A stretch of 6,910 nucleotides of DNA from an uncultured Phascolarctobacterium sp. (GTDB lineage: Bacteria > Bacillota > Negativicutes > Acidaminococcales > Acidaminococcaceae). The position numbers and the translations under genes are program-made. Shown here one piece after another: positions 1 through 5,965 of the stretch. The notes beneath the pieces are model-generated. The model was not told where the DNA came from. It ran no database searches and saw only the letters and a program-made list of their open reading frames with translations. Every line of letters starts with the position of its first letter. Within the stretch, counting starts at the first letter, position 1. Location of the stretch: positions 1 through 6,910 of the forward strand of contig CALCUU010000315.1 in the NCBI GenBank assembly GCA_937906915.1, given 5' to 3'.

Positions 1-130
1 ATCCTCTAAGTTCATCACACTCATGTCTTGCTTTGTAGCCATAATTAGTATGTGCTCTAATATTTCCTTTTTGCCATTCAACTGCTTCTTCTAACCCTTT
101 TAATACTTCTGCAAATCTTTTGTCGTCCAT
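1..130 (-). CDS. Putative HigA-type antitoxin, N-terminal part (runs off the left edge)
   Basis: Reading leftward from the ATG at 128-130, the frame stays open for 43 codons to the window edge, so only the N-terminus is visible. It begins MDDKRFAEVLKGLEEAVEWQ, followed by KG at residues 21-22. A short amphipathic helix of the form F-x-x-L-x-x-G-L-x-E-A then KG is typical of antitoxins paired with HigB2/RelE toxins, which usually carry a Cro/C1-type helix-turn-helix further on. That DNA-binding part lies outside the window and is not seen. The start is supported by a Shine-Dalgarno (AAAGGAG, 139-145) 8 nt upstream, inside the last codons of the toxin gene. Residues 24-43 (rich in H, Y, R, C) do not resemble the usual linker that I know from this family. 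A variant antitoxin or a frameshift is therefore possible. The expected role is binding and neutralising the toxin and repressing the shared promoter. The assignment rests mostly on position. Confidence 0.6.
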   Translation of the reverse strand, partial: MDDKRFAEVLKGLEEAVEWQKGNIRAHTNYGYKARHECDELRG

Positions 131-133
131 AAG

Positions 134-463
134 CTATTCTCCTTTCAAAATCTTTGCAAAGTGTGCATAAAATGCTAACTGTTCCTGCGTCAAATTATCT
201 TGCTTATTCTTCTTATAGATATCAATGAAAATAGTATTCTGCTTTTTAGCAACATCTAAGTAAATAATTCTAGTACTTCCAGACTTACCTCTACCTTCAA
301 ATGCAAAACGCATTTTTCTAAATCCGCCAGCACCAACCATTACATCACCTAATTGGGGGTTGTTGTTAATCATTTGCTCTAAACGAATCTGGTCATCATC
401 GGTAAAGCCTAAACGAGTCAACTCCTTAACAAAGCGTGAGGTAAACATAAATGTTCTGTTCAT
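134..463 (-). CDS. HigB2/RelE-family toxin (type II toxin-antitoxin, probable mRNA endonuclease)
   Basis: A 109-aa protein with the features of the HigB2-like branch of the RelE/ParE superfamily, whose characterised members cut mRNA on the ribosome. Family landmarks in order: NPQLGD at 35-40, the basic GGFRKMRFA block at 46-54, GRGKSGSTRIIY at 57-68, and the last strand YKKNKQDNL at 83-91. Basic residues in these blocks (R49, K50, R52, K60, R65, K84, K85) are the likely RNA-contacting surface by family analogy. The length is normal for the family and the gene looks intact. The ATG start is backed by AAGGAG at 471-476, 7 nt upstream. The toxin gene precedes its antitoxin, the order usual for higBA and opposite to relBE. 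The stop is 3 nt before the next ATG, so translation of the two is probably coupled. Base composition is much more AT-rich than in the genes to its right. The toxin class is fairly sure; target and cleavage specificity cannot be read from the sequence. Confidence 0.86.
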   Translation of the reverse strand: MNRTFMFTSRFVKELTRLGFTDDDQIRLEQMINNNPQLGDVMVGAGGFRKMRFAFEGRGKSGSTRIIYLDVAKKQNTIFIDIYKKNKQDNLTQEQLAFYAHFAKILKGE

Positions 464-478
464 TTCTTCTCTCCTTAA

Positions 479-507
479 ATTTTACTTGTTCCATAATTTG
501 TTGTCAA
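479..507 (-). promoter_or_regulatory. Sigma-70 type promoter of the toxin-antitoxin operon
   Basis: On the minus strand the -35 hexamer is TTGACA (502-507, perfect consensus) and the -10 hexamer is TAAAAT (479-484, one mismatch), separated by exactly 17 bases. It lies directly upstream of the toxin start codon. The implied transcription start (about 471-473) falls in or at the Shine-Dalgarno of the toxin gene at 471-476, giving a leader of only about 8-10 nt. No start site was measured. A weaker alternative -10 (CATAAT, 507-512) has only a poor -35 (TTTCTC) at 17 nt. Confidence 0.75.
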
Positions 508-513
508 TTATGG
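491..513. promoter_or_regulatory. Inverted-repeat operator over the -35 box
   Basis: CCATAATT (491-498) and AATTATGG (506-513) are perfect 8-bp inverted copies with a 7-nt spacer. The repeat covers the -35 hexamer and part of the promoter spacer. This size, symmetry and position are what a dimeric antitoxin repressor would use to shut off its own operon. It is also AT-rich with no following U-tract, so it is unlikely to be a terminator. The binding protein is inferred to be the neighbouring antitoxin, alone or with the toxin. Confidence 0.7.
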
Positions 514-592
514 TTAGTAAAGGCTTCGAGAAATATGAAAATCTACCCCTTTTTATTTCGCGAATTTGTGAAATCCCCGTGAACTAATCTTT

Positions 593-631
593 TTAAACAA
601 AAAATCCCGCAAGCTTTCACTCACGGGATTT
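593..631 (-). terminator. Intrinsic terminator after the M20 peptidase genes
   Basis: Read on the minus strand, bases 631-602 fold into a 12-bp stem (AAATCCCGTGAG with CTTGCGGGATTT, including two G-U pairs) around a 6-nt loop TGAAAG, effectively a GAAA tetraloop closed by U-G. The stem is followed by six Us (604-599), then G and three more Us. It lies 14 nt past the stop codon of the rocB-like gene at 646-648. The U-tract is on the minus-strand side only, so it should mainly stop leftward transcription and insulate the toxin-antitoxin module. Confidence 0.9.
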
Positions 632-645
632 CAAAACTCTATTTT

Positions 646-2196
646 TTATTCTCTCCACACATACGCACACACTTCCTGCAAAACCTTAGGCAATACAACG
701 CCCAAGCTTTCGATGTGCACACGCTCTGTCCGTTGATGCAGGTCTTTGCCCCACGGTCCCAAAAGCAGGAAAGGTATTTGCAGCTGCGCCAAGGCTTCCA
801 TATCGTAGCTGTACAGCTTGCCCCAGCAGGGCATATTCGCCGCCAAAGCCTTACTGTCAAATTCTGCGTCCATTCCTAAATAACTGCAATCGGAAATGCC
901 CATAAAGTATTCCTTGCATTTTACAGGAAGCAGTGTATTTACAAAGCTCACTACATTTTTGAAGCTATCGCCCACCAGCTTGCCACTGTTTAACGCAGGG
1001 TAATAAGGCGGAGCAAAAGCAGTAATTACTACAGGATAATCTATCGCAGTAAAATCAAGCACCGCTTCCATTGCCCACAAGGTTATGCTGGGGAAATCAA
1101 GTTGTTCTACTTGAAGCTTCTTTGTCATTTGCACTTGCAGTTCATTGTAAAAGGCTTCAAAGCCTGCACGCTCCTTAGCAATTTCCAGCAGTTCGCCAAA
1201 GGTTAAAACCTCTAGGCTATGACCGCACCCCTGCTTCGCCATTGCAGTTTGCGCTCCTTGGTTACATTTACCAACGAACCAATCCATAATTTGCGCCGGA
1301 GTTTTGCTAAAAGTCAAAAGGTTGCAGTAACCTGCACCACGACGAGGCAAACTAAAATCGTAACCGGGCTTTAAGTCTCTAGCAAAATTCCATACCGGGG
1401 GCACTGTACTTTCTTCCCCAAGAGTATCGCTAATTTTATAATCTGCTTCCGTTGCGCAAATAATCTCTGCCAGTACGGCAACAGGGTTCACGCCCTGGGC
1501 ATAACTGCCAATTTGTACAGATTTGCCCTGCACTAAAACAACGGGGAGCATTTTGCCAACGCTTCCGCTGTAGATAATTTGCTTGTCATTTTCAACGCTG
1601 TTAGGCTCGCAGTTAAGAGCTACTTCATATTCTAAACCGTAACGCTCACGTAAATCTTTGAGCAAGGGTAAACAGCTACGCATACCTACGGAGAAAGCCT
1701 CTTCGTCCGGAACGGAGATGAATAAAATGCTTCCTGCTTCCGGATTTTTAGCATAGCTTTCCAAAACAGCAAGCTGCGCTGCAGTGCCACCCTTCATATC
1801 GCAGGTGCCACGTCCCCACAGCCACTCGCCGCTTGCCAGGTCACAGGCAGCTTCTTCGGGCAGGTCAACCTTCGCCAGTTCTTGCGCCAACACTTCGGGT
1901 TCAGTAGCAAGCTGCGCCAAAGCGCCATATACCTCTGTGCTGACAACATCGTGGTGACCCATAAACACAACGGTTTTCTTGCTCTTACCCAGCACCAAAC
2001 CATAAATAGTGCTACGCTGGAAGCAGTCATCTGCTGCAGCAAAGGCACCGCACAATTCAGGGTGCGCCTTAAAATACGGCATACCTTGCAATAAGTTCAA
2101 AAGATATTGCTCTACCTTTTGCTCCTCTGCTGTGTTGGTGGGGCTGTAAATTTTTACCAGTTCTTTAGTTATTTCTAAAACTCTTTCTTTGAGCAC
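646..2196 (-). CDS. rocB: RocB-like M20-superfamily metallohydrolase
   Basis: A 516-aa cytoplasmic protein (no signal peptide or membrane segment seen) of the M20 superfamily. Likely two-metal site: H81 and D83 in GHHDVV, D133 in GRGTCDMKGG, E165/E166 in VPDEE, E197 in NCEP, and H487 in GKDLHQRTE. The RocB subgroup is indicated by ASGEWLWGRGT (121-131), YSGSVGKMLP (209-218), the VPPVWNFARDLKPGYDFSLP stretch (265-284), and a length near that of Bacillus RocB (about 550-570 aa). RocB belongs to the arginine-utilisation (roc) regulon in Bacillus, but its substrate is not established. Amidohydrolase or peptidase action on an acylated or peptide-bound amino acid is the usual assumption. The start is GTG at 2194-2196, chosen because AAGGA (2203-2207) sits 6 nt upstream and the N-terminus matches the family's opening helix. 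It is co-transcribed with the M20 gene upstream (14-nt gap). The family is sure; the arginine role here is not supported by neighbours. Confidence 0.85.
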   Translation of the reverse strand: MLKERVLEITKELVKIYSPTNTAEEQKVEQYLLNLLQGMPYFKAHPELCGAFAAADDCFQRSTIYGLVLGKSKKTVVFMGHHDVVSTEVYGALAQLATEPEVLAQELAKVDLPEEAACDLASGEWLWGRGTCDMKGGTAAQLAVLESYAKNPEAGSILFISVPDEEAFSVGMRSCLPLLKDLRERYGLEYEVALNCEPNSVENDKQIIYSGSVGKMLPVVLVQGKSVQIGSYAQGVNPVAVLAEIICATEADYKISDTLGEESTVPPVWNFARDLKPGYDFSLPRRGAGYCNLLTFSKTPAQIMDWFVGKCNQGAQTAMAKQGCGHSLEVLTFGELLEIAKERAGFEAFYNELQVQMTKKLQVEQLDFPSITLWAMEAVLDFTAIDYPVVITAFAPPYYPALNSGKLVGDSFKNVVSFVNTLLPVKCKEYFMGISDCSYLGMDAEFDSKALAANMPCWGKLYSYDMEALAQLQIPFLLLGPWGKDLHQRTERVHIESLGVVLPKVLQEVCAYVWRE

Positions 2197-2210
2197 GGTA
2201 ATTCCTTCTT

Positions 2211-3380
2211 TTAAAAGTTATCCAGTTCGTCCAAATGCATAATGGACATGGCAGTAAGTTGAGCGCGTTCCACAAAGGATTTCACGAAAACATACTCATT
2301 GTTGGAGTGAGGGCCAGCACCGGCAGGGCCCATACTGCAAATGGTGGGCACGCCTTCTGCGCAAACATAGTTGGCATCTGCGCTACCGCCTACAATCATG
2401 GCACCAAGCTCTGCTTGACCCAGCTTCTCTGCTTGGGCTTTTACAAATCTATATAATCTTTTTACGCCTTCCGTTGTTTCCATAGGGGGAGTATAAACGT
2501 GAGGGCCTGCTTCCACAAGTTCAGTGGTGGTGCGTTCATCGTAATTTTTCGCTACGATTTCTTTCACCTTTTCTACAGCCTTGGCTGCTTCCGCCATGGT
2601 GGTGTAGCGAATGTCAAGCTTTGCTTCTGCGTATTCAGCAACTACGTTGGCAAGGGAGCCCCCGCTGATTACGCCTACGTTACAGCTTGTACCGCTGGCG
2701 TAGTCGTTAACGTCTGCCAAATCGCTAATTTTTTTGCACAGCTCCGTAATGGCACTGGCTCCTTTTTCCGGCTCGTTACCTGCGTGGGCAGCAATGCCTT
2801 TGATGTGCAGCTCCGGCGCCCAGCGACCTTTGCGTCCAATAACAACGCTTCCGTTAGCGCGACCAAGCTCGAAGTTAAAGCAAGCATCCTTGCCTTGAGC
2901 AACACGCTTGAAGTTTTCTACAGCGTTAGTGTTGGGGTGATTAGTTTCTTCGTCACCCACAACGAAGATGGTCAAATCAGTTTTGTCCCAACCATTTTCA
3001 AGAAGTGCCTTCACTGCGTAAACAAGCACTGCAATACCGGATTTCATATCCAAAACGCCAGGTCCGTAGGCAATTCCGTCTTCAATGCGGAAGGGACGCT
3101 TTGCTGCCTCGCCTTTGAAGAACACTGTGTCCGTATGACCGCTAAGCAGAATCTTCTTTGCACCTTCGCAGGGACGGGTTGCCAAAAGTTGGACGGGGCC
3201 TGCGCTTTCCAGAAGCTCTACCTTAAAGCCCAAGGGCAACAGCTTTTCCTTAATCAGCTCTGCAATTTGGCGCACGCCTTCCGGGCAATCCACACCGCTA
3301 TCTATATTTACCATTTCTTTTGTAAAATCTAAAATCTCTGCTTCGTAAGCAGCAATTGCGTTTAAAACTTTGCTTTCCAT
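2211..3380 (-). CDS. M20 family metallopeptidase, carboxypeptidase G2 (glutamate carboxypeptidase)-like
   Basis: A 389-aa zinc-dependent exopeptidase with the full M20A signature. H82 and D84 lie in GHTDTVF; D111, the bridging ligand, in AYGPGVLDMKSG; E144 (general base) and E145 (metal) in GDEE; E171 in FELG; and H358 in GPAGAGPHSNNEYV. H199 in the AAHAGNEPEKGA block corresponds to the lid/dimerisation-domain histidine that reaches the partner active site in CPG2. Order and spacing follow Pseudomonas CPG2, including GGSADANY at 331-338. Such enzymes remove C-terminal glutamate or other residues from folates, dipeptides or N-acyl amino acids; the substrate here is unknown. No signal peptide is seen, so it is probably cytoplasmic, unlike secreted CPG2. 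The ATG start has GGGAG (3387-3391) 6 nt upstream. It is the first gene of a two-peptidase unit, following a hairpin after rplI. It is not a recent duplicate of its neighbour, since the two differ in length and sequence outside the metal motifs. Confidence 0.88.
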   Translation of the reverse strand: MESKVLNAIAAYEAEILDFTKEMVNIDSGVDCPEGVRQIAELIKEKLLPLGFKVELLESAGPVQLLATRPCEGAKKILLSGHTDTVFFKGEAAKRPFRIEDGIAYGPGVLDMKSGIAVLVYAVKALLENGWDKTDLTIFVVGDEETNHPNTNAVENFKRVAQGKDACFNFELGRANGSVVIGRKGRWAPELHIKGIAAHAGNEPEKGASAITELCKKISDLADVNDYASGTSCNVGVISGGSLANVVAEYAEAKLDIRYTTMAEAAKAVEKVKEIVAKNYDERTTTELVEAGPHVYTPPMETTEGVKRLYRFVKAQAEKLGQAELGAMIVGGSADANYVCAEGVPTICSMGPAGAGPHSNNEYVFVKSFVERAQLTAMSIMHLDELDNF

Positions 3381-3394
3381 AAGTTACTCCCATC

Positions 3395-3428
3395 AACAAA
3401 ATAGGCGTAACGCTTTTGCGTTACGCCT
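3395..3428 (-). terminator. Hairpin after rplI, probable partial terminator or attenuator
   Basis: AGGCGTAACGC and its exact inverted copy (3403-3413 and 3418-3428) form an 11-bp stem with a 4-nt loop (AAAA in the minus-strand RNA). It starts 17 nt after the rplI stop. On the minus strand it is followed by AUUUUGUU, a short broken U-tract, so termination may be incomplete. The next start codon is only 22 nt beyond the stem. A plus-strand transcript would see UUUAGUUUAU, so weak bidirectional activity is possible, but no plus-strand gene is present. Confidence 0.75.
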
Positions 3429-3445
3429 TTAGTTTATCATATTTG

Positions 3446-3889
3446 CTAGGCAGATACTACAACTTTAAAATTGGAAACAACTTCCGGGTGCAGTTTTGCA
3501 ACAGCATCATATTCGCCCAAGCCTTTAACAGCAGTTTTCAATTCAACTTTACGGCGGTCAATTTGAATACCGGTTTGTTTAATCAAAGCTTCTGCAACGT
3601 CTTTAGAAGTTACGGAGCCAAACATTTTACCGTTTTCGCCCAAGCGAACTTTAATATTTACAACTACTTTTTCAATTTGTGCGCCCAAAACTACAGCTTC
3701 GTCTTTTTGTTGAGCTGCACGATGGGAAGCAACTGCTTTATCTTGTTTTGCTTGGTTTACGTTAGCAACGCTTGCTTCTTTTGCTACTTTGCGAGCCAGC
3801 AAAAAGTTGCGGGCATAACCGTCAGCAGCTTCTACAATATCGCCTTTTTTACCTAAATTTTTAACATCTTGCAGCAGAATCACTTTCAT
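3446..3889 (-). CDS. rplI: 50S ribosomal protein L9 (bL9)
   Basis: A 147-aa protein, normal for bL9, which binds the base of the L1 stalk region of 23S rRNA and helps maintain reading-frame fidelity. The N-terminal domain is unmistakable: MKVILLQDVKNLGKKGDIVE at 1-20, then DGYARNFLLARKVA at 23-36. A charged connecting helix (about 41-75, rich in K, Q, A) leads to the C-terminal domain, with GKMFGSVTSKDVAEAL at 87-102 and the closing GEYDAVAKLHPEV segment at 125-137. The start at 3887-3889 matches the universal N-terminus and has GAGGAG (3900-3905) 10 nt upstream, located inside gdpP. The coding region overlaps the last 29 nt of gdpP in another frame, so translation is probably coupled to it. 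A hairpin follows the stop. The identification is secure. Confidence 0.98.
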   Translation of the reverse strand: MKVILLQDVKNLGKKGDIVEAADGYARNFLLARKVAKEASVANVNQAKQDKAVASHRAAQQKDEAVVLGAQIEKVVVNIKVRLGENGKMFGSVTSKDVAEALIKQTGIQIDRRKVELKTAVKGLGEYDAVAKLHPEVVSNFKVVVSA

Positions 3890-5948
3890 TGTTATCTTTC
3901 TCCTCTAATTGTTCTAATTGTTTTTTTGCCAGTGCGATGATTTGCGGTTCAATATCCGCAGCACGCATATTATCAAGCTGTACGCCTGCCACCGTCTGGT
4001 GACCGCCGCCGCCTAATTCCTCCATAATAATTTGCACGTTCACGCTACCGTCGCTACGTGCGCTTACGCCCAAGCTGCCATCTTTATATTCGTTAATGGC
4101 AACGCCCACATGGATACCTTCCACGTTAATCAAACGGTCTGCCAGCTGCGCCGCAAGGATTGTAGCCTTAGCGCCTTTTTCTGCTTTTTTATAAATAGAA
4201 ATGGCAATACCCGGTTCAATGGTTTTAGCTTCTGCCAAAAGACGGGCACGCAGTTTGAGTACGTCCATATCGTCTTTGAACATCAGGCGTACCATGGTGG
4301 GATCTGCACCGCTACGACGCAAAAGGGCTGCAGCTTCAAAGGTGCGCTCGCCGGTTTGCACCGCAAAGTTCTTGGTGTCAAGAACAATGCCTGCGTACAA
4401 GGCAGTTGCTTCTGTGGGGGTAATCTCTAATCTATCGTTAAAGTAGCCAACCAGCTCTGTCAAAAGCTCGCTGGTAGAAGAAGACGAAGGCTCCAAGTAC
4501 ATCAGCACTGTATCGGAGATAACATCTTCCGCACGACGATGGTGGTCTACGATAACACGCTTGGAAATTGCTTCCAATACTTTTTTGCTTGCGGTAAGAA
4601 TTTCGCGATGGTGGTCTACTAAAATCAAAAGGCTTTCGGGAGTGATGTGCTTCAACGCCTCTTCTTCTTCCACCATAATTGCGCTGTAATCTTCCTCGCA
4701 ATCGCTTACCTTCACGCAATCGTGGGCAAGCATTTCAGAAATGCGGTTCACGTTTTCGTTGCGACCGCTAATTACGATATAGGTTTCCTTGTTCAAGGAC
4801 TGGGAAAGCTTCGCCATACCAATGGCACTACCAATGGCATCATAGTCTTCGTTGACATGACCCATGATGAAAACTTTGTCGGAAGCCTGCATTTGCTCAT
4901 TGATGGTTTGAGCTACGATGCGGGCACGTACGCGAGTAGCCTTTGCCGATACGGTGGAGGTGCCACCAAAGAATTGAGTTGCCTTGTTCTGAACAACAAC
5001 AGCTTGGTCACCACCACGACCTAACGCCAAGTACAAAACATTGTTGGCGTTCTGTACCAGTTCGTCCAAGGTATCGCCATCACAGGAAACACCAATACTC
5101 AAGGTTGGAGGAATCTTATTCCCTGCGCGAATTTCACGCACCTTGTCCAATACGGCAAACTTTTCTTCAATAATTTCTGCTACAGCACTTTGAGTAAAGC
5201 CTGCTAAGCTTTGCTCCTTATTCATACGGCAGATGAAACCATTTTTCTCTGCAACCCACTTGGTAACTGTTTCGTGAATTTCGCCGTTAAGGTTCGCCAT
5301 ATTGGTTTCGCTCAAACCGCGCATTACGTCTTCGTAGTTATCAAAGCGGATATACGCCAAGCAAATTTTTTCTTTAGCGTATTTTTGGCGCAGCAATTCA
5401 AAATCCGTAATATCGGTCAAGTAAATCATCAAACCGCTATTAGTATTTTGCTCGCCCTTTTTGCTAGTTTTATCCTGGGTTTCTACACGACAGTACTTCA
5501 TATTATAGTAGCGGTCGTTCATTTGAATAAGTTTTTCGCCGTCCTTAACGCTTAACAGCTCAAAGGAGTTAGGCGGCAAGGGCAAAATTGCTTCCGGCTT
5601 CAAGCCTTCCAAATTCTTTTTGCCAACCCATTCTTGAAACAGCTCATTCTTCCATTGCAGCTTGCCGTCTTTGGAGAACACAGCCATACCCACATCCAGC
5701 TTGCGCACTGCATAGTGATTGGTGCGCTCAATGTTGCGGATAATATTATCCAAATAACTGCTGAAGAAAATTTCCTTACTCATCAGGGTGCGACGGCTGA
5801 AATAATAAGTCAGCAGGAAAATTATCGCCACAACCGGAATCATATAAGGTTGGAAATAACAAACCAGAACAGCCAAAAGCAGGATTACCAGCAAATAAAT
5901 GTTAGTATCCATTTTGGAGTTCATATTGCGATTGAACAAATTGAACAT
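3861..5948 (-). CDS. gdpP: Cyclic-di-AMP phosphodiesterase GdpP (YybT family)
   Basis: A 695-aa membrane-anchored enzyme that hydrolyses c-di-AMP to pApA, lowering a messenger that controls potassium and osmolyte transport, turgor and cell-wall stress. Domains in order: two transmembrane segments (about 16-32 and 35-50), a PAS-like sensor (about 80-185), a degenerate GGDEF domain (about 193-320, with GRGGDQAVV at 310-318 in place of an active GGDEF), then DHH and DHHA1. DHH metal ligands are all present: H364, D368 and D370 in MGHVNEDYD, D445 in LVDHHR, D468-H469-H470 in VDHHRR, and D524 in VLDTKNF. DHHA1 ends with GGGGHQTVAG at 646-655. A charged tail (676-695) gives a length slightly above the usual about 655 aa. 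The ATG start is supported by GAGGTGA (5954-5960), 5 nt upstream and perfectly complementary to the 16S tail. It lies 17 nt after the yybS-like stop and overlaps rplI by 29 nt. The identification is secure and the enzyme should be active. Confidence 0.96.
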   Translation of the reverse strand: MFNLFNRNMNSKMDTNIYLLVILLLAVLVCYFQPYMIPVVAIIFLLTYYFSRRTLMSKEIFFSSYLDNIIRNIERTNHYAVRKLDVGMAVFSKDGKLQWKNELFQEWVGKKNLEGLKPEAILPLPPNSFELLSVKDGEKLIQMNDRYYNMKYCRVETQDKTSKKGEQNTNSGLMIYLTDITDFELLRQKYAKEKICLAYIRFDNYEDVMRGLSETNMANLNGEIHETVTKWVAEKNGFICRMNKEQSLAGFTQSAVAEIIEEKFAVLDKVREIRAGNKIPPTLSIGVSCDGDTLDELVQNANNVLYLALGRGGDQAVVVQNKATQFFGGTSTVSAKATRVRARIVAQTINEQMQASDKVFIMGHVNEDYDAIGSAIGMAKLSQSLNKETYIVISGRNENVNRISEMLAHDCVKVSDCEEDYSAIMVEEEEALKHITPESLLILVDHHREILTASKKVLEAISKRVIVDHHRRAEDVISDTVLMYLEPSSSSTSELLTELVGYFNDRLEITPTEATALYAGIVLDTKNFAVQTGERTFEAAALLRRSGADPTMVRLMFKDDMDVLKLRARLLAEAKTIEPGIAISIYKKAEKGAKATILAAQLADRLINVEGIHVGVAINEYKDGSLGVSARSDGSVNVQIIMEELGGGGHQTVAGVQLDNMRAADIEPQIIALAKKQLEQLEEKDNNESDSAARC

Positions 5949-5965
5949 TTAGTTCACCTCAATTC

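Larger units (their letters stand above)
464..645. other. Intergenic region between the peptidase unit and the toxin-antitoxin module
   Basis: These 182 bases hold, from right to left, the rocB-like terminator, an AT-rich stretch, and the toxin promoter with its inverted-repeat operator. Between 514 and 592 I see no gene. There is a palindrome TTCGCGAA at 557-564. There is also a near-inverted copy (569-582) of the terminator's 5' arm. A 75-codon plus-strand frame at 360-587 overlaps the toxin gene, shows no recognisable protein and is treated as a shadow. Confidence 0.6.

Noticed and set aside
360..587. Plus-strand open frame of 75 codons overlapping the toxin gene and its promoter
   Set aside because: It overlaps a confident toxin gene and its operator, resembles no known protein, and I found no convincing ribosome binding site.
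569..633. CRISPR or dispersed repeat array
   Set aside because: Only two imperfect inverted copies of a 13-14 nt sequence are present, with no regular spacing or further copies in the window.
2499..3332. Long plus-strand open frame (277 codons)
   Set aside because: It lies wholly antisense to the well-supported M20 peptidase. Its translation is Cys/Phe/Val-rich without recognisable motifs, and the complementary strand has the full metal-binding signature.
646..3380. Tandem duplication of the two M20 genes
   Set aside because: They share only the superfamily metal motifs; lengths (516 and 389 aa), insertions and C-terminal regions differ, so they are old paralogues or were brought together, not a recent duplication.
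3431..3470. Possible minus-strand promoter for the peptidase genes (TATGAT with upstream TTGTAG or AGTTGT)
   Set aside because: The -10 is acceptable, but no spacing gives a -35 better than 3 of 6. It also overlaps the rplI stop, so it is not listed as a feature.
3416..3856. Plus-strand open frame of 146 codons opposite rplI
   Set aside because: It is the antisense shadow of the ribosomal protein gene, very rich in Phe, Asn and Cys, with no family resemblance.
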